DNA from: F23-B02 sp963620985
Lineage (GTDB): Bacteria; Bacillota; Clostridia; Oscillospirales; Oscillospiraceae
Length of the DNA: 12,109 bases
Assembly (NCBI GenBank): GCA_963620985.1
Contig: CAVFCI010000062.1
Coordinates: 1-12,109 of the forward strand
Direction: 5' to 3'
The translations under genes and the position numbers were made by a program. Below, piece after piece: positions 1 through 6,406 of the stretch (the first letter of the stretch is position 1; every line of letters begins with the position of its first letter). Under the pieces are notes generated by a model. The model was not told the DNA's origin. It searched no databases and saw only the letters and a list, made by a program, of their open reading frames with translations.

Positions 1-201
1 CGACACCTTCCCCTCGTAGTAAGGGGAAGGCATGAGGGTGCGCCGATTTCGGTGCGGGCAAAGCTTGCACTGCACTCACGGGGAGCGAAACGTTATGGTT
101 TATTCCAATATTTCCGGTCGGGACACCGCAACAAACGTATCCGTAGGTGTGTCAATGCGCCAGTGAAAAAAACGTATCCGTAGCTGCGTCAAAGCGCCTC
201 C
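1..201 (-). repeat. Interspersed MITE-like repeat, copy A (truncated by window edge)
   Basis: Read on the minus strand, this stretch has the same modules in the same order as the copies at 2614-2971 and 11865-12109: a terminal GCGC(A/T)TTGACGCAGC-type end, a TTGCGGTGTCCCGACCGG block, an AACCATAACGTTTCGC block, a GCAAGCTTTGC block, an ATCGGCGCACC block, and a hairpin with arms CCTTCCCCT (6-14) and AGGGGAAGG (22-30). Two terminal ends lie in tandem, one at about 176-201 and a second at about 145-167, both preceded on the minus strand by a run of seven T. The outer end overlaps the last codons and the stop of the histidine kinase gene. The rest of the element lies outside the window to the left. 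No ORF here looks real. Confidence 0.85.
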
Positions 202-1850
202 AAAAAAACAAGGGTTATGGTGGTGCCCTTATCGGGGACGGAGGTGACGGATATCTTCGCGTTATGGAGGGAGGCGGCGTGCTTTACGATAGAGAGGCCG
301 AGCCCCGTACCGCCGACCTCGCGCGAATGGCTCTTATCGACACGGTAGAAGCGCTCGAAGATGCGCTCCTGCTGCTCGGGCGGGATGCCGATGCCGTTAT
401 CCTCGACGGTCAGCAGCACCTTTGCATCCTCACGCCGGACATTCACGCGGACGAAGCCGCCCGCACGGTTGTATTTTATCGCGTTCTCGCAGAGATTGTG
501 GACGATCGCGTCGAGAAGCTGAGGTATGCCGTTTATGACGGCGCTCTCGCCGGAGACGCTGAGCGCAACACCGGCGCTCTTGGCGGTCTGACGGAGGTTT
601 TCCGCCTCGCGCCGCGCAACGGCAAGGAGGTCAACATCCTCGCGCTGCATATCGTCCGCGCCCTCGTCGAGGTGCGAGAGCTTTATGATGTCCTCGATGA
701 GCGCGGTCATGCGCTTTGCCTCGGACTGTATCTGACCGAGGAAGTGCGGCACATCCTCGGGCTTTACGATGCCGTTTGCCAGAAGCTCCGCACAGCCGGA
801 GATGGTGTGCAGCGGCGTTTTCAGCTCGTGCGAGACGTTGGCGGAGAACTCGCGCCGGAGCTGCTCGGCCTTTTCCTTCTCGGTCGTGTCGAGCATCAGC
901 AGCACCACGCCCGTGACCCTGTCGCCCGATGCGACGGGGCTTGCGTAGAACCTGTAGCTCACGCCGCCGAGGCTGATGTGCGTCTCGCAGTGCTCGCCGC
1001 CGAGCGCCTTTTCGACAAGCTCGCGCAGCTGCGGCGCGGCGGAGAGCTCGCGGATGTCCCTGCCGATGCAGTAGCGGCTGATATCGAGGATCCTGGTCGC
1101 CGACCTGTTGATGCTCAGCACGCTGCCCTGCTCGCTCAGCAGCACCAGACCCTCGGTCATGTTGCCGGTCGCGGCCTCGAACTCGTCGCGGCGGCGGCGC
1201 AGCTCGGTCTCCTGCTCGCGCAGCTGCTTCTGCTGACTGCGCAGCTTATCGATAAGCGGCGTGAGCTCGGGGTATGCCTCGATCCTGTCGGCGTCGTCGA
1301 GGCTCAGCTCGTTGAGCGGCTTGACGATGCGCTTGGACATGCGCGAGGCCAGATACAGCGACAGCAGCAGCGCCAAAAGCGCGATGATGATGACCGGCTG
1401 GAGCATGCCGAGGATGAGCGTCAGCGGCGTGTACTGCATGTCGGATATGCGCACGACCGTGCCGTCGGACAGGCGGTCGGCTGAGTACAGCTGCCGCTCC
1501 ATGAGCGTCGTGGAGTAGCGCATGCTCTCACCGTGGCCGGTCTTGAGCGCCTCGCTGACCTCCTCGCGGCCTGCGTGGTTTTCCATGCCCGCCTGCTCGG
1601 TCTGGCTGTCGTACAGGACCGTGCCGTCGGCGGCGATCCATGTTATGCGGCAGCCGTCGATCTCCATGTCGTCAAAGTAGTCCTCACCGGCGGCCTCAAC
1701 GCCCTGCGCGGCGAGGTGGGTCTGCATGTTGAGCTGATCCATCTGCTTGTTGGAAAAGTACTCGTACAGCACGCCCGTTATCAGCACGAACGCCGCCAGC
1801 AGCACGATCGCGGCGACCGTGAATATCGAGCGGAAAATGCGTTTTGTCAT
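189..1850 (-). CDS. phoR: PhoR-type sensor histidine kinase, 553 aa
   Basis: Membrane-bound sensor kinase that autophosphorylates on histidine and passes the phosphate to the response regulator encoded just upstream. Domains in order: TM helix about 9-31; an extracytoplasmic sensor of about 110 residues with the ITWIAADGTVLYDS and MENHAGREE motifs common in Firmicute PhoR-type kinases; TM helix about 143-167; a charged coiled-coil-like linker about 200-225; a PAS domain about 225-325; HisKA with the H-box SHELKTP (phospho-acceptor His341); and a HATPase_c domain with N-box NLCENAIKYN (Asn456), G1 box DNGIGIP (about 484-490) and G2 box GGTGLGLS (about 513-520). Length is normal for the family. 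The start is three bases after the regulator stop, with a GGAGG site inside the end of the regulator gene, so translation is probably coupled. The last codons (EAL-stop) lie in repeat copy A. The signal cannot be read from the sequence; the Pho assignment is inference from sensor architecture and the promoter boxes. Confidence 0.95.
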   Translation of the reverse strand: MTKRIFRSIFTVAAIVLLAAFVLITGVLYEYFSNKQMDQLNMQTHLAAQGVEAAGEDYFDDMEIDGCRITWIAADGTVLYDSQTEQAGMENHAGREEVSEALKTGHGESMRYSTTLMERQLYSADRLSDGTVVRISDMQYTPLTLILGMLQPVIIIALLALLLSLYLASRMSKRIVKPLNELSLDDADRIEAYPELTPLIDKLRSQQKQLREQETELRRRRDEFEAATGNMTEGLVLLSEQGSVLSINRSATRILDISRYCIGRDIRELSAAPQLRELVEKALGGEHCETHISLGGVSYRFYASPVASGDRVTGVVLLMLDTTEKEKAEQLRREFSANVSHELKTPLHTISGCAELLANGIVKPEDVPHFLGQIQSEAKRMTALIEDIIKLSHLDEGADDMQREDVDLLAVARREAENLRQTAKSAGVALSVSGESAVINGIPQLLDAIVHNLCENAIKYNRAGGFVRVNVRREDAKVLLTVEDNGIGIPPEQQERIFERFYRVDKSHSREVGGTGLGLSIVKHAASLHNAKISVTSVPDKGTTITLVFLEAL

Positions 1851-1853
1851 GCT

Positions 1854-2528
1854 CTACGCCTCCATTCTGTAGCCCACGCCGCGCACCGTGCGGATATACG
1901 CGCCGCACTTGCCGAGCTTCTGGCGCAGCGTGCCGACGTGAACGTCCACCGTGCGCGTTTCGCCCATGAAGTCCTCGCACCAGACCGAGGACAGCAGCTG
2001 CTCGCGTGTGAACGCACGGCCCGGGTTTGTCATGAACGTGTGCAGCAGCTCGTATTCCTTCAGCGTGAGCTGCACCCTGCGCCCGTCGGCGGTGACCGTG
2101 TGCTCCGAGAGGTTCATCTCAAGCCCGCCGATGCAGATGAGCCGTGCCTTTTTCTCGGATGCTCTTCCGCTGCGGCGCAGCACCGCGCGCACACGCGAGG
2201 CCATCTCCATCATGCCGAAGGGCTTGGCCAGATAGTCGTCCGCGCCGAGATCGAGACCGATGACCTTGTCGTACTCGTTGCCCTTGGCAGTCGCCATGAT
2301 GACCGGCACGTCCGCCGTGCGCGGATCGGCCTTCAGGCGCTTGAGGATGGATATGCCGTCCTCGCCGGGCAGCATAATGTCGAGCATCACCAGCTCCGGC
2401 ACGGTGTCCGCCACAGCCGCGTAAAACTCACCTGCGCTGCCAAAGCCCACGGCCTGAAAGCCCGAGGCGTTGAGCGTGTATATCATAAGATCTCTGATGC
2501 CCGCATCGTCTTCAACACAAAATATCAT
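1854..2528 (-). CDS. phoP: PhoP/PhoB-type response regulator (OmpR family), 224 aa
   Basis: DNA-binding response regulator of the OmpR/PhoB class. The receiver domain (about 1-115) has the acidic pocket VEDD (Glu6-Asp7-Asp8), phospho-acceptor Asp50 in MLDIMLPGEDG, the switch Thr80 in MATAKG, and Lys102 in LAKPF. The winged-helix C-terminal domain (about 125-224) carries TRTVDVHVGTLRQKLG and ends IRTVRGVGYRMEA. The start is set at 2528 rather than the in-frame ATG at 2534: the GAGG site at 2536-2539 lies two bases from the upstream ATG, too close, but eight bases from the one at 2528. It is the first gene of a two-gene operon with the kinase. Four TTTACA hexamers in the promoter suggest autoregulation of the PhoP type. 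Class assignment is very sure; identity as the phosphate regulator is moderately sure, and another OmpR-family system remains possible. Confidence 0.95.
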   Translation of the reverse strand: MIFCVEDDAGIRDLMIYTLNASGFQAVGFGSAGEFYAAVADTVPELVMLDIMLPGEDGISILKRLKADPRTADVPVIMATAKGNEYDKVIGLDLGADDYLAKPFGMMEMASRVRAVLRRSGRASEKKARLICIGGLEMNLSEHTVTADGRRVQLTLKEYELLHTFMTNPGRAFTREQLLSSVWCEDFMGETRTVDVHVGTLRQKLGKCGAYIRTVRGVGYRMEA

Positions 2529-2551
2529 TGTCATTACCTCGCTTTGCCTTA

Positions 2552-2606
2552 ATTTTATATGTAAAGCGTAATGTAAAACAGCGTTTATATGTAAAATCCA
2601 TGTAAA
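2552..2606 (-). promoter_or_regulatory. Promoter of the two-component operon with Pho-box-like hexamers
   Basis: On the minus strand four exact TTTACA hexamers occur, at 2601-2606, 2590-2595, 2572-2577 and 2560-2565, with start-to-start distances of 11, 18 and 12 bases. They form two pairs, each spaced about one helical turn. A TATAAA -10 element (2554-2559) directly follows the last hexamer. A 17-bp spacer would put GCTGTT at -35, a poor match, as expected for an activator-dependent promoter. The Bacillus subtilis PhoP box is known as TT(A/C/T)A(C/T)A repeats with about 11-bp periodicity, and TTTACA fits. That the regulator binds here is inference. Confidence 0.7.
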
Positions 2607-2613
2607 ATCTTTT

Positions 2614-2971
2614 GGAGGCGCATTGACGCAGCTGACTATACGGTGATTGCGGCTGCCGGCTCTGAGACTGACGAGAGCACAGACTTCAAAATCTGTGCTC
2701 TCATTTTTCTGCCGGCTAAATCGCTGCGCTCCAGATAAATATGTGTTTGCCTGACGGCAAATGATTTGATAAACACCTCATCCGTCGGCTATCGCCGACA
2801 CCTTCCCCTCGTAGTAAGGGGAAGGTAGGGTGCGCCGATTTGTGCTGACCAAAACCTGTAGTGGCAAAGCTTGCCCAGCACTTGCGGGAGGCGAAACGTT
2901 ATGGTTTGTTCCAGCGTTTCGATACCGTGCCACCGCAATCAACGTATAGGTAGCTGCCTCAATGCGCTATC
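2614..2971 (-). repeat. MITE-like element with 35-bp terminal inverted repeats, copy B (complete)
   Basis: The terminal repeats are 2618-2652 on the plus strand and 2933-2967 on the minus strand; by eye they match at 31 of 35 positions. Between them lie several hairpins: arms GAGAGCACAGA/TCTGTGCTCTC (2673-2683/2692-2702), TTTGCC/GGCAAA (2746-2751/2756-2761), GTCGGC/GCCGAC (2784-2789/2794-2799) and CCTTCCCCT/AGGGGAAGG (2801-2809/2817-2825). No credible ORF is present, so it would need a transposase in trans. It fills most of the gap between the regulator promoter and wecB. The right terminal repeat covers the wecB stop codon. Both ends are preceded, outside, by T4. No clear target duplication was found by eye. 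Strand follows the orientation of copy A. Confidence 0.8.
2673..2708 (+). terminator. Terminator-like hairpin inside the MITE-like element
   Basis: An 11-bp perfect stem, GAGAGCACAGA with TCTGTGCTCTC, an 8-base loop, then ATTTTT on the plus strand. It is framed by GCCGGC at 2655-2660 and 2711-2716, which could add an outer stem. As a terminator it would act on plus-strand transcripts, yet no plus-strand gene lies upstream; on the minus strand, where wecB would need it, there is no U-tract. It is therefore best read as an internal part of the repeat element that may block antisense transcription. Confidence 0.45.
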
Positions 2972-4107
2972 GAAAACTCGGAGGGGCGGTCGGGGCGCAG
3001 GCCGAAGGCGAATTCTATCGCGTCGGCGATGCGCTCGCAGGCGTGTCCGTCGCCGTAGGGGTTGACGGCGTGTGCCATGCGCTGATACATCTGCCCGCCG
3101 GTAAGGAGCTCGGACGCATCGCGGATGATATCGCCGCGCTCAACGCCGCTGAGCTTCACGGTCCCGGCAGCGACGGCCTCGGGGCGCTCGGTCTCACGGC
3201 GCAGGACGAGCACGGGCTTGCCCAGCGAGGGCGCTTCCTCCTGAATGCCGCCGGAGTCGGTCATGACCATGTAGCTTGCGCTCATGAGCCGGTGCATGTC
3301 CATCGCGTCAAGCGGCTCGATCAGATGCACGTTTTCGAGGTCTGCCAGCTGCTCTCGCGCCGCGCCGCGGACGACCGGCGACAGGTGCACGGGATAGACT
3401 ATCTCAACGTCGGGGTGCGTGAGCGCTATCTCGCGCACGGCGGAGAATATATTCTTCATCGGCTCGCCGTAGTTCTCGCGGCGGTGGCAGGTCATGGCGA
3501 TGACGCGCTTTGAAAAGTCGATGCTGTTGAGCTCGGGCGAGGTAAAGCCGCCGTCGCCGACGGTGTATTTCATCGCGTCGATAACGGTGTTGCCGGTGAC
3601 GAAAATGTCGCCGGTGACGGCCTCTGCGCGCAGGTTCTCGGCGTTTTTCGCCGTAGGTGCGAAGTGCAGCGTCGCAAGTCGTCCGACGAGGCAGCGGTTC
3701 ATCTCCTCGGGGAAGGGGCTGTAGCGGTCATAGGTGCGCAGTCCGGCCTCGACATGGCCGACGGGTATCTTCGCGTAAAACGCGGCCAGCGCCGCGGAGA
3801 AGGTCGTGCTCGTGTCGCCGTGGACGAGCACGAGATCGGGCTTTTTCTCGGCAAGGCAGCCCTCGAGACCCTTCAGCGCCCTGACGGTCACGTCGGTGAG
3901 GGTCTGGTTCTTACCCATGATGTTCAGATCCGCGTCGGCGTTCAGACCGAAGCAGCTCATAACGGAGTCGAGCATCTCGCGGTGCTGCGCGGTGACGCAG
4001 ATGATGCTTTCGATGCACTCGCGGCGCTGAAGCTCCAGCGCGAGCGGCGCCATTTTTATCGCCTCCGGCCTCGTGCCGAAAACGGACATGACCTTGAGCT
4101 TAGCCAT
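2959..4107 (-). CDS. wecB: UDP-N-acetylglucosamine 2-epimerase, non-hydrolysing, 382 aa
   Basis: Cytoplasmic enzyme interconverting UDP-GlcNAc and UDP-ManNAc, the ManNAc donor for teichoic-acid linkage units and other surface polysaccharides. The GT-B-fold family motifs are complete: GTRPEAIKMAPL (Lys18), HGDTS (Asp98), GHVEAGLRT (Glu120), PFPEEMNR (Glu134), TGNTVIDA, TCHRRENYG (His208) and the C-terminal TDSGGIQEEAP and ETERPEA segments. The start is at 4107 (MAKLKVMSVFGTRPE), the usual N-terminus; an extension to 4149 would add 14 basic residues lying fully inside the upstream gene. The ATG overlaps the end of the wecA-like gene by 8 bases, with AAGGA about 11 bases upstream, so translation is probably coupled. 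Length is typical. The last two residues and the stop (TGA at 2959-2961) fall in the terminal inverted repeat of copy B. MnaA is a synonym in Gram-positives. Confidence 0.97.
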   Translation of the reverse strand: MAKLKVMSVFGTRPEAIKMAPLALELQRRECIESIICVTAQHREMLDSVMSCFGLNADADLNIMGKNQTLTDVTVRALKGLEGCLAEKKPDLVLVHGDTSTTFSAALAAFYAKIPVGHVEAGLRTYDRYSPFPEEMNRCLVGRLATLHFAPTAKNAENLRAEAVTGDIFVTGNTVIDAMKYTVGDGGFTSPELNSIDFSKRVIAMTCHRRENYGEPMKNIFSAVREIALTHPDVEIVYPVHLSPVVRGAAREQLADLENVHLIEPLDAMDMHRLMSASYMVMTDSGGIQEEAPSLGKPVLVLRRETERPEAVAAGTVKLSGVERGDIIRDASELLTGGQMYQRMAHAVNPYGDGHACERIADAIEFAFGLRPDRPSEFSIAH

Positions 4108-5215
4108 TGCTTTCACCGTCCTTTTCGGACTCCTCCGCCGGCTTTTCATGCGGCAGAGGGTGGATGTTGTTATTATGCCTGAATACGGACAGCCATACGC
4201 CGACGGCTATCGCAAAGGCGATGAGCGCAACGAATATGCGCACTATGCCGGTCGAGGCCAGCAGCACCGCCGCGAGACCGAGGATGGCCGACACCGCGTA
4301 CAGCACCGCGACCGCCTGCTTCTGGTTAAGCCCCATGTCCAGCAGCTTGTGGTGGAAATGCCCTCTGTCGGCATGGAAGGGGCTCTGTCCGTGCAGGATG
4401 CGGCGCGTGAAGGCGAATATCGTATCCGACAGCGGAACGGCCAGCGCCAGCACCGGCAGGACGAAGGTGACGATGGCGTAGAACTTGAACATGCCGATAA
4501 CGGAGACCGTTGCGAGAACATAGCCCAGCAGCAGTGCGCCGGTGTCGCCCATGAATATCTTCGCGGGATTGAGGTTATACGGGATAAAGCCGAGGCAGCC
4601 GCCGACGAGCGCGGCGAGGATCACCGCGACGTTGATGTTAGCGTCGGACACCAGCAGCGACACGACGAGCATCGTCATCGAGGCTATCGCCGAAACGCCG
4701 CAGGCAAGGCCGTCAAGCCCGTCGATGAGGTTAACCGAGTTCGTAACGCCGACTATCCACAGCACCGTCACGGGAACTGCGAGGATGCCGATGGTAACGG
4801 CCTGCTCGCTGGTTATCAGCAGCGGGTTTGACACGACGTTTATGATAACGCCGGACAGGACCGCGATGACCGCCGCGACTATCTGCACGCAGAACTTGAG
4901 CCATGCGTTGAGGTTCATCACATCGTCGATAGCGCCGACGACGACGATGAGGATAGCGCCCAGCAGTATCCCGCGCACCTGCGGCGTGATGTGTGCAAAC
5001 AGCAGCACCGACAGCAGGAAGCCGAGGAATATCGCAAGCCCGCCCATGCGGGGTATCGGGTGGCTGTGAATATGGCGCTTCTTGTCCGGAATGTCTATCG
5101 CGCCGACCTTTTTGGCAAAGGAGCTGACAACGGGCGTCGCGGCAAAGGAAATGACGAAGGCAACGCCGAGCGCGAGCAGTATGTTCTTCCAGACATCAAT
5201 ACTAAGATCGATCAT
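4100..5215 (-). CDS. wecA: WecA/TagO-type undecaprenyl-phosphate GlcNAc-1-phosphate transferase, 371 aa
   Basis: Polytopic membrane enzyme of the MraY/WecA superfamily that transfers GlcNAc-1-phosphate from UDP-GlcNAc to undecaprenyl phosphate, the first step of wall teichoic acid and similar lipid-linked glycans. Visible motifs: RHIHSHPIPRMGGL (about 47-60), GAIDDVMN with Asp97-Asp98, NLIDGLDGLA with Asn162 and Asp165, MGDTGALLLG with Asp224, and HADRGHFHHKLL (281-292). The His-rich GHFHH motif separates WecA/TagO from MraY, which uses lipid II substrates. About ten or eleven hydrophobic segments span residues 10-345, and the C-terminal tail is acidic and hydrophilic. The start at 5215 has GGAGA about eight bases upstream. 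It lies 32 bases after trpS and overlaps wecB, fitting one operon. The symbol tagO would serve equally; the true acceptor polymer is unknown. Confidence 0.95.
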   Translation of the reverse strand: MIDLSIDVWKNILLALGVAFVISFAATPVVSSFAKKVGAIDIPDKKRHIHSHPIPRMGGLAIFLGFLLSVLLFAHITPQVRGILLGAILIVVVGAIDDVMNLNAWLKFCVQIVAAVIAVLSGVIINVVSNPLLITSEQAVTIGILAVPVTVLWIVGVTNSVNLIDGLDGLACGVSAIASMTMLVVSLLVSDANINVAVILAALVGGCLGFIPYNLNPAKIFMGDTGALLLGYVLATVSVIGMFKFYAIVTFVLPVLALAVPLSDTIFAFTRRILHGQSPFHADRGHFHHKLLDMGLNQKQAVAVLYAVSAILGLAAVLLASTGIVRIFVALIAFAIAVGVWLSVFRHNNNIHPLPHEKPAEESEKDGESNG

Positions 5216-5247
5216 ATTTATCTCTCCGGGGACTGTTTATTTTAATG

Positions 5248-6258
5248 TTAAAAGGGCTTTTCGACCAGTCCGACCTTTTTATATACCTTGCGCAGGGTCC
5301 TGCGAGCAATGGCGCTCGCCTTCTGCGCGCCCTCGGTGTAGACGCTGCACAGATATGCCTTGTCGTTCAGGAGCCTCGCTGCCTCCTCGCGTATCGGGCG
5401 CAGCGTTTCAATGACTGCGTCGCCGACGGCGGGCTTGAACACGCCGTAGCCCTGTCCCTCGAACTCGCGCTCTATCTCCTCGAAGCTCTTGCCTGTGACT
5501 GCGGCGTAGATGCTCATGAGGTTTGAAACGCCGGGCTTGTTCGCCTGATCGAAGCGTACGCAGTTTTCCGTGTCGGAGTCGGTGACGGCGCGCTTGAACT
5601 TGCGGGCGATATCCTCGGGCTTTTCCATGAGGAAGACGCAGCCGTTGGGGTCGGATTTGCTCATCTTCGACGTGGGATTGCCCAGACCCATGACGCGGGC
5701 TCCGGCCTTGGGAACGTAGGCCTCGGGCACCTTGAAGGTCTCGCCGTATATGTTGTTAAAGCGCACGGCGATATCGCGCGTTAATTCGCAGTGCTGGCGC
5801 TGATCCTCGCCGACGGGGACGAAGTCGGCCTGATACAGCAGGATATCCGCCGCCATGAGGCTGGGGTAGGTGAACAGGCCGCCGTTTATATTGTCGGCGT
5901 TTTTTGCGCACTTATCCTTGAACTGCGTCATGCGGCTGAGCTCGCCGAACATGGTGTAGCAGTTGAGTATCCAGCCGAGCTCTGCGTGCTCATGCACATG
6001 GCTCTGCAAAAACAGGACGTTTTTCTCGGGATCTATGCCGCAGGCGATATACTGTGCAAGCTGCTCGAGACTGCGGCGGCGCAGCTGCTTGGGATCCTGA
6101 CGCACGGTGAGCGTGTGCAGATCCGCCATGAAGTAATAGCAGTCAAATTCCTCGGCTCTCGCGCCCCAGTTCTTCACCGCGCCCAGATAATTGCCCAGAT
6201 GCAGGTCGCCAGAGGGCTGGATGCCCGACAGCATTGTTTTCTTTTTTATCTCTTCCAT
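5248..6258 (-). CDS. trpS: Tryptophanyl-tRNA synthetase, 336 aa
   Basis: Class Ic aminoacyl-tRNA synthetase charging tRNA-Trp in the cytoplasm. The N-terminus MLSGIQPSGDLHLGNYLGAV holds the HIGH-type motif (His20, Asn23), and SKMSKSDP carries the KMSKS loop at 198-202. Conserved TrpRS segments LLYQADFVPVGEDQRQHCELTRDIA and the C-terminal anticodon-binding helices are present, and the length is typical. The start has an AGGAGA site about seven bases upstream. It is the first gene of the trpS-wecA-wecB unit. A good promoter (-35 at 6341-6346, -10 at 6318-6323) predicts a leader of only about 50 bases, too short for a T-box riboswitch. Confidence 0.98.
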   Translation of the reverse strand: MEEIKKKTMLSGIQPSGDLHLGNYLGAVKNWGARAEEFDCYYFMADLHTLTVRQDPKQLRRRSLEQLAQYIACGIDPEKNVLFLQSHVHEHAELGWILNCYTMFGELSRMTQFKDKCAKNADNINGGLFTYPSLMAADILLYQADFVPVGEDQRQHCELTRDIAVRFNNIYGETFKVPEAYVPKAGARVMGLGNPTSKMSKSDPNGCVFLMEKPEDIARKFKRAVTDSDTENCVRFDQANKPGVSNLMSIYAAVTGKSFEEIEREFEGQGYGVFKPAVGDAVIETLRPIREEAARLLNDKAYLCSVYTEGAQKASAIARRTLRKVYKKVGLVEKPF

Positions 6259-6317
6259 TATATTATCTCCTACTAAAAGATACTGACTTATTAATAAAGC
6301 TGCTAACTCAATTTGTC

Positions 6318-6346
6318 ATTGTACCATTTTAGTTCTCACTTGACAA
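6318..6346 (-). promoter_or_regulatory. trpS operon promoter
   Basis: On the minus strand TTGTCA (6341-6346), a 17-bp spacer and TACAAT (6318-6323) make a sigma-A-type promoter. Transcription would start near 6311, about 50 bases before the trpS start. Its -35 element overlaps that of the gltX promoter, which points the other way. Confidence 0.75.
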
Positions 6347-6368
6347 CTGCTAAAAAGCATTTTACACT
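6340..6368 (+). promoter_or_regulatory. gltX promoter
   Basis: TTGACA (6340-6345), a 17-bp spacer and TACACT (6363-6368) form a sigma-A-type promoter with a perfect -35 and a 4-of-6 -10. A second -10-like CATAAT (6374-6379) lacks a -35 at a good distance. Start of transcription is expected near 6375, leaving a leader of about 30 bases and no room for a T-box. Confidence 0.65.
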
Positions 6369-6406
6369 TATGACATAATACCCAAATACCTTCGGAGGAC
6401 AAATTT

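Noticed and set aside
1533..2552. A 339-codon open frame on the plus strand opposite the two-component genes, and similar long frames opposite gltX (6368-7924, minus) and opposite the dehydratase genes (10010-11758, minus)
   Set aside because: These are antisense to clear, motif-complete genes. GC-rich coding sequence leaves long stop-free antisense frames; they have no ribosome binding sites and no recognisable domains.
2623..2645. TTGACG in the repeat end as a -35 element of a promoter carried by the repeat
   Set aside because: The TATACG that follows is far too close, and the TATTGC-type sequence at a usable distance in other copies is a poor -10; the bases vary among copies.
4108..4149. 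A 14-residue N-terminal extension of WecB
   Set aside because: It is basic, lies inside the wecA-like gene, and the family begins at MAKLKVMSVFGTRPE; the ATG at 4107 has an upstream AAGGA.
6259..6406. A T-box riboswitch controlling trpS or gltX
   Set aside because: Predicted leaders are about 50 and 30 bases, far short of a T-box, and no specifier stem, T-box sequence or terminator hairpin is present.
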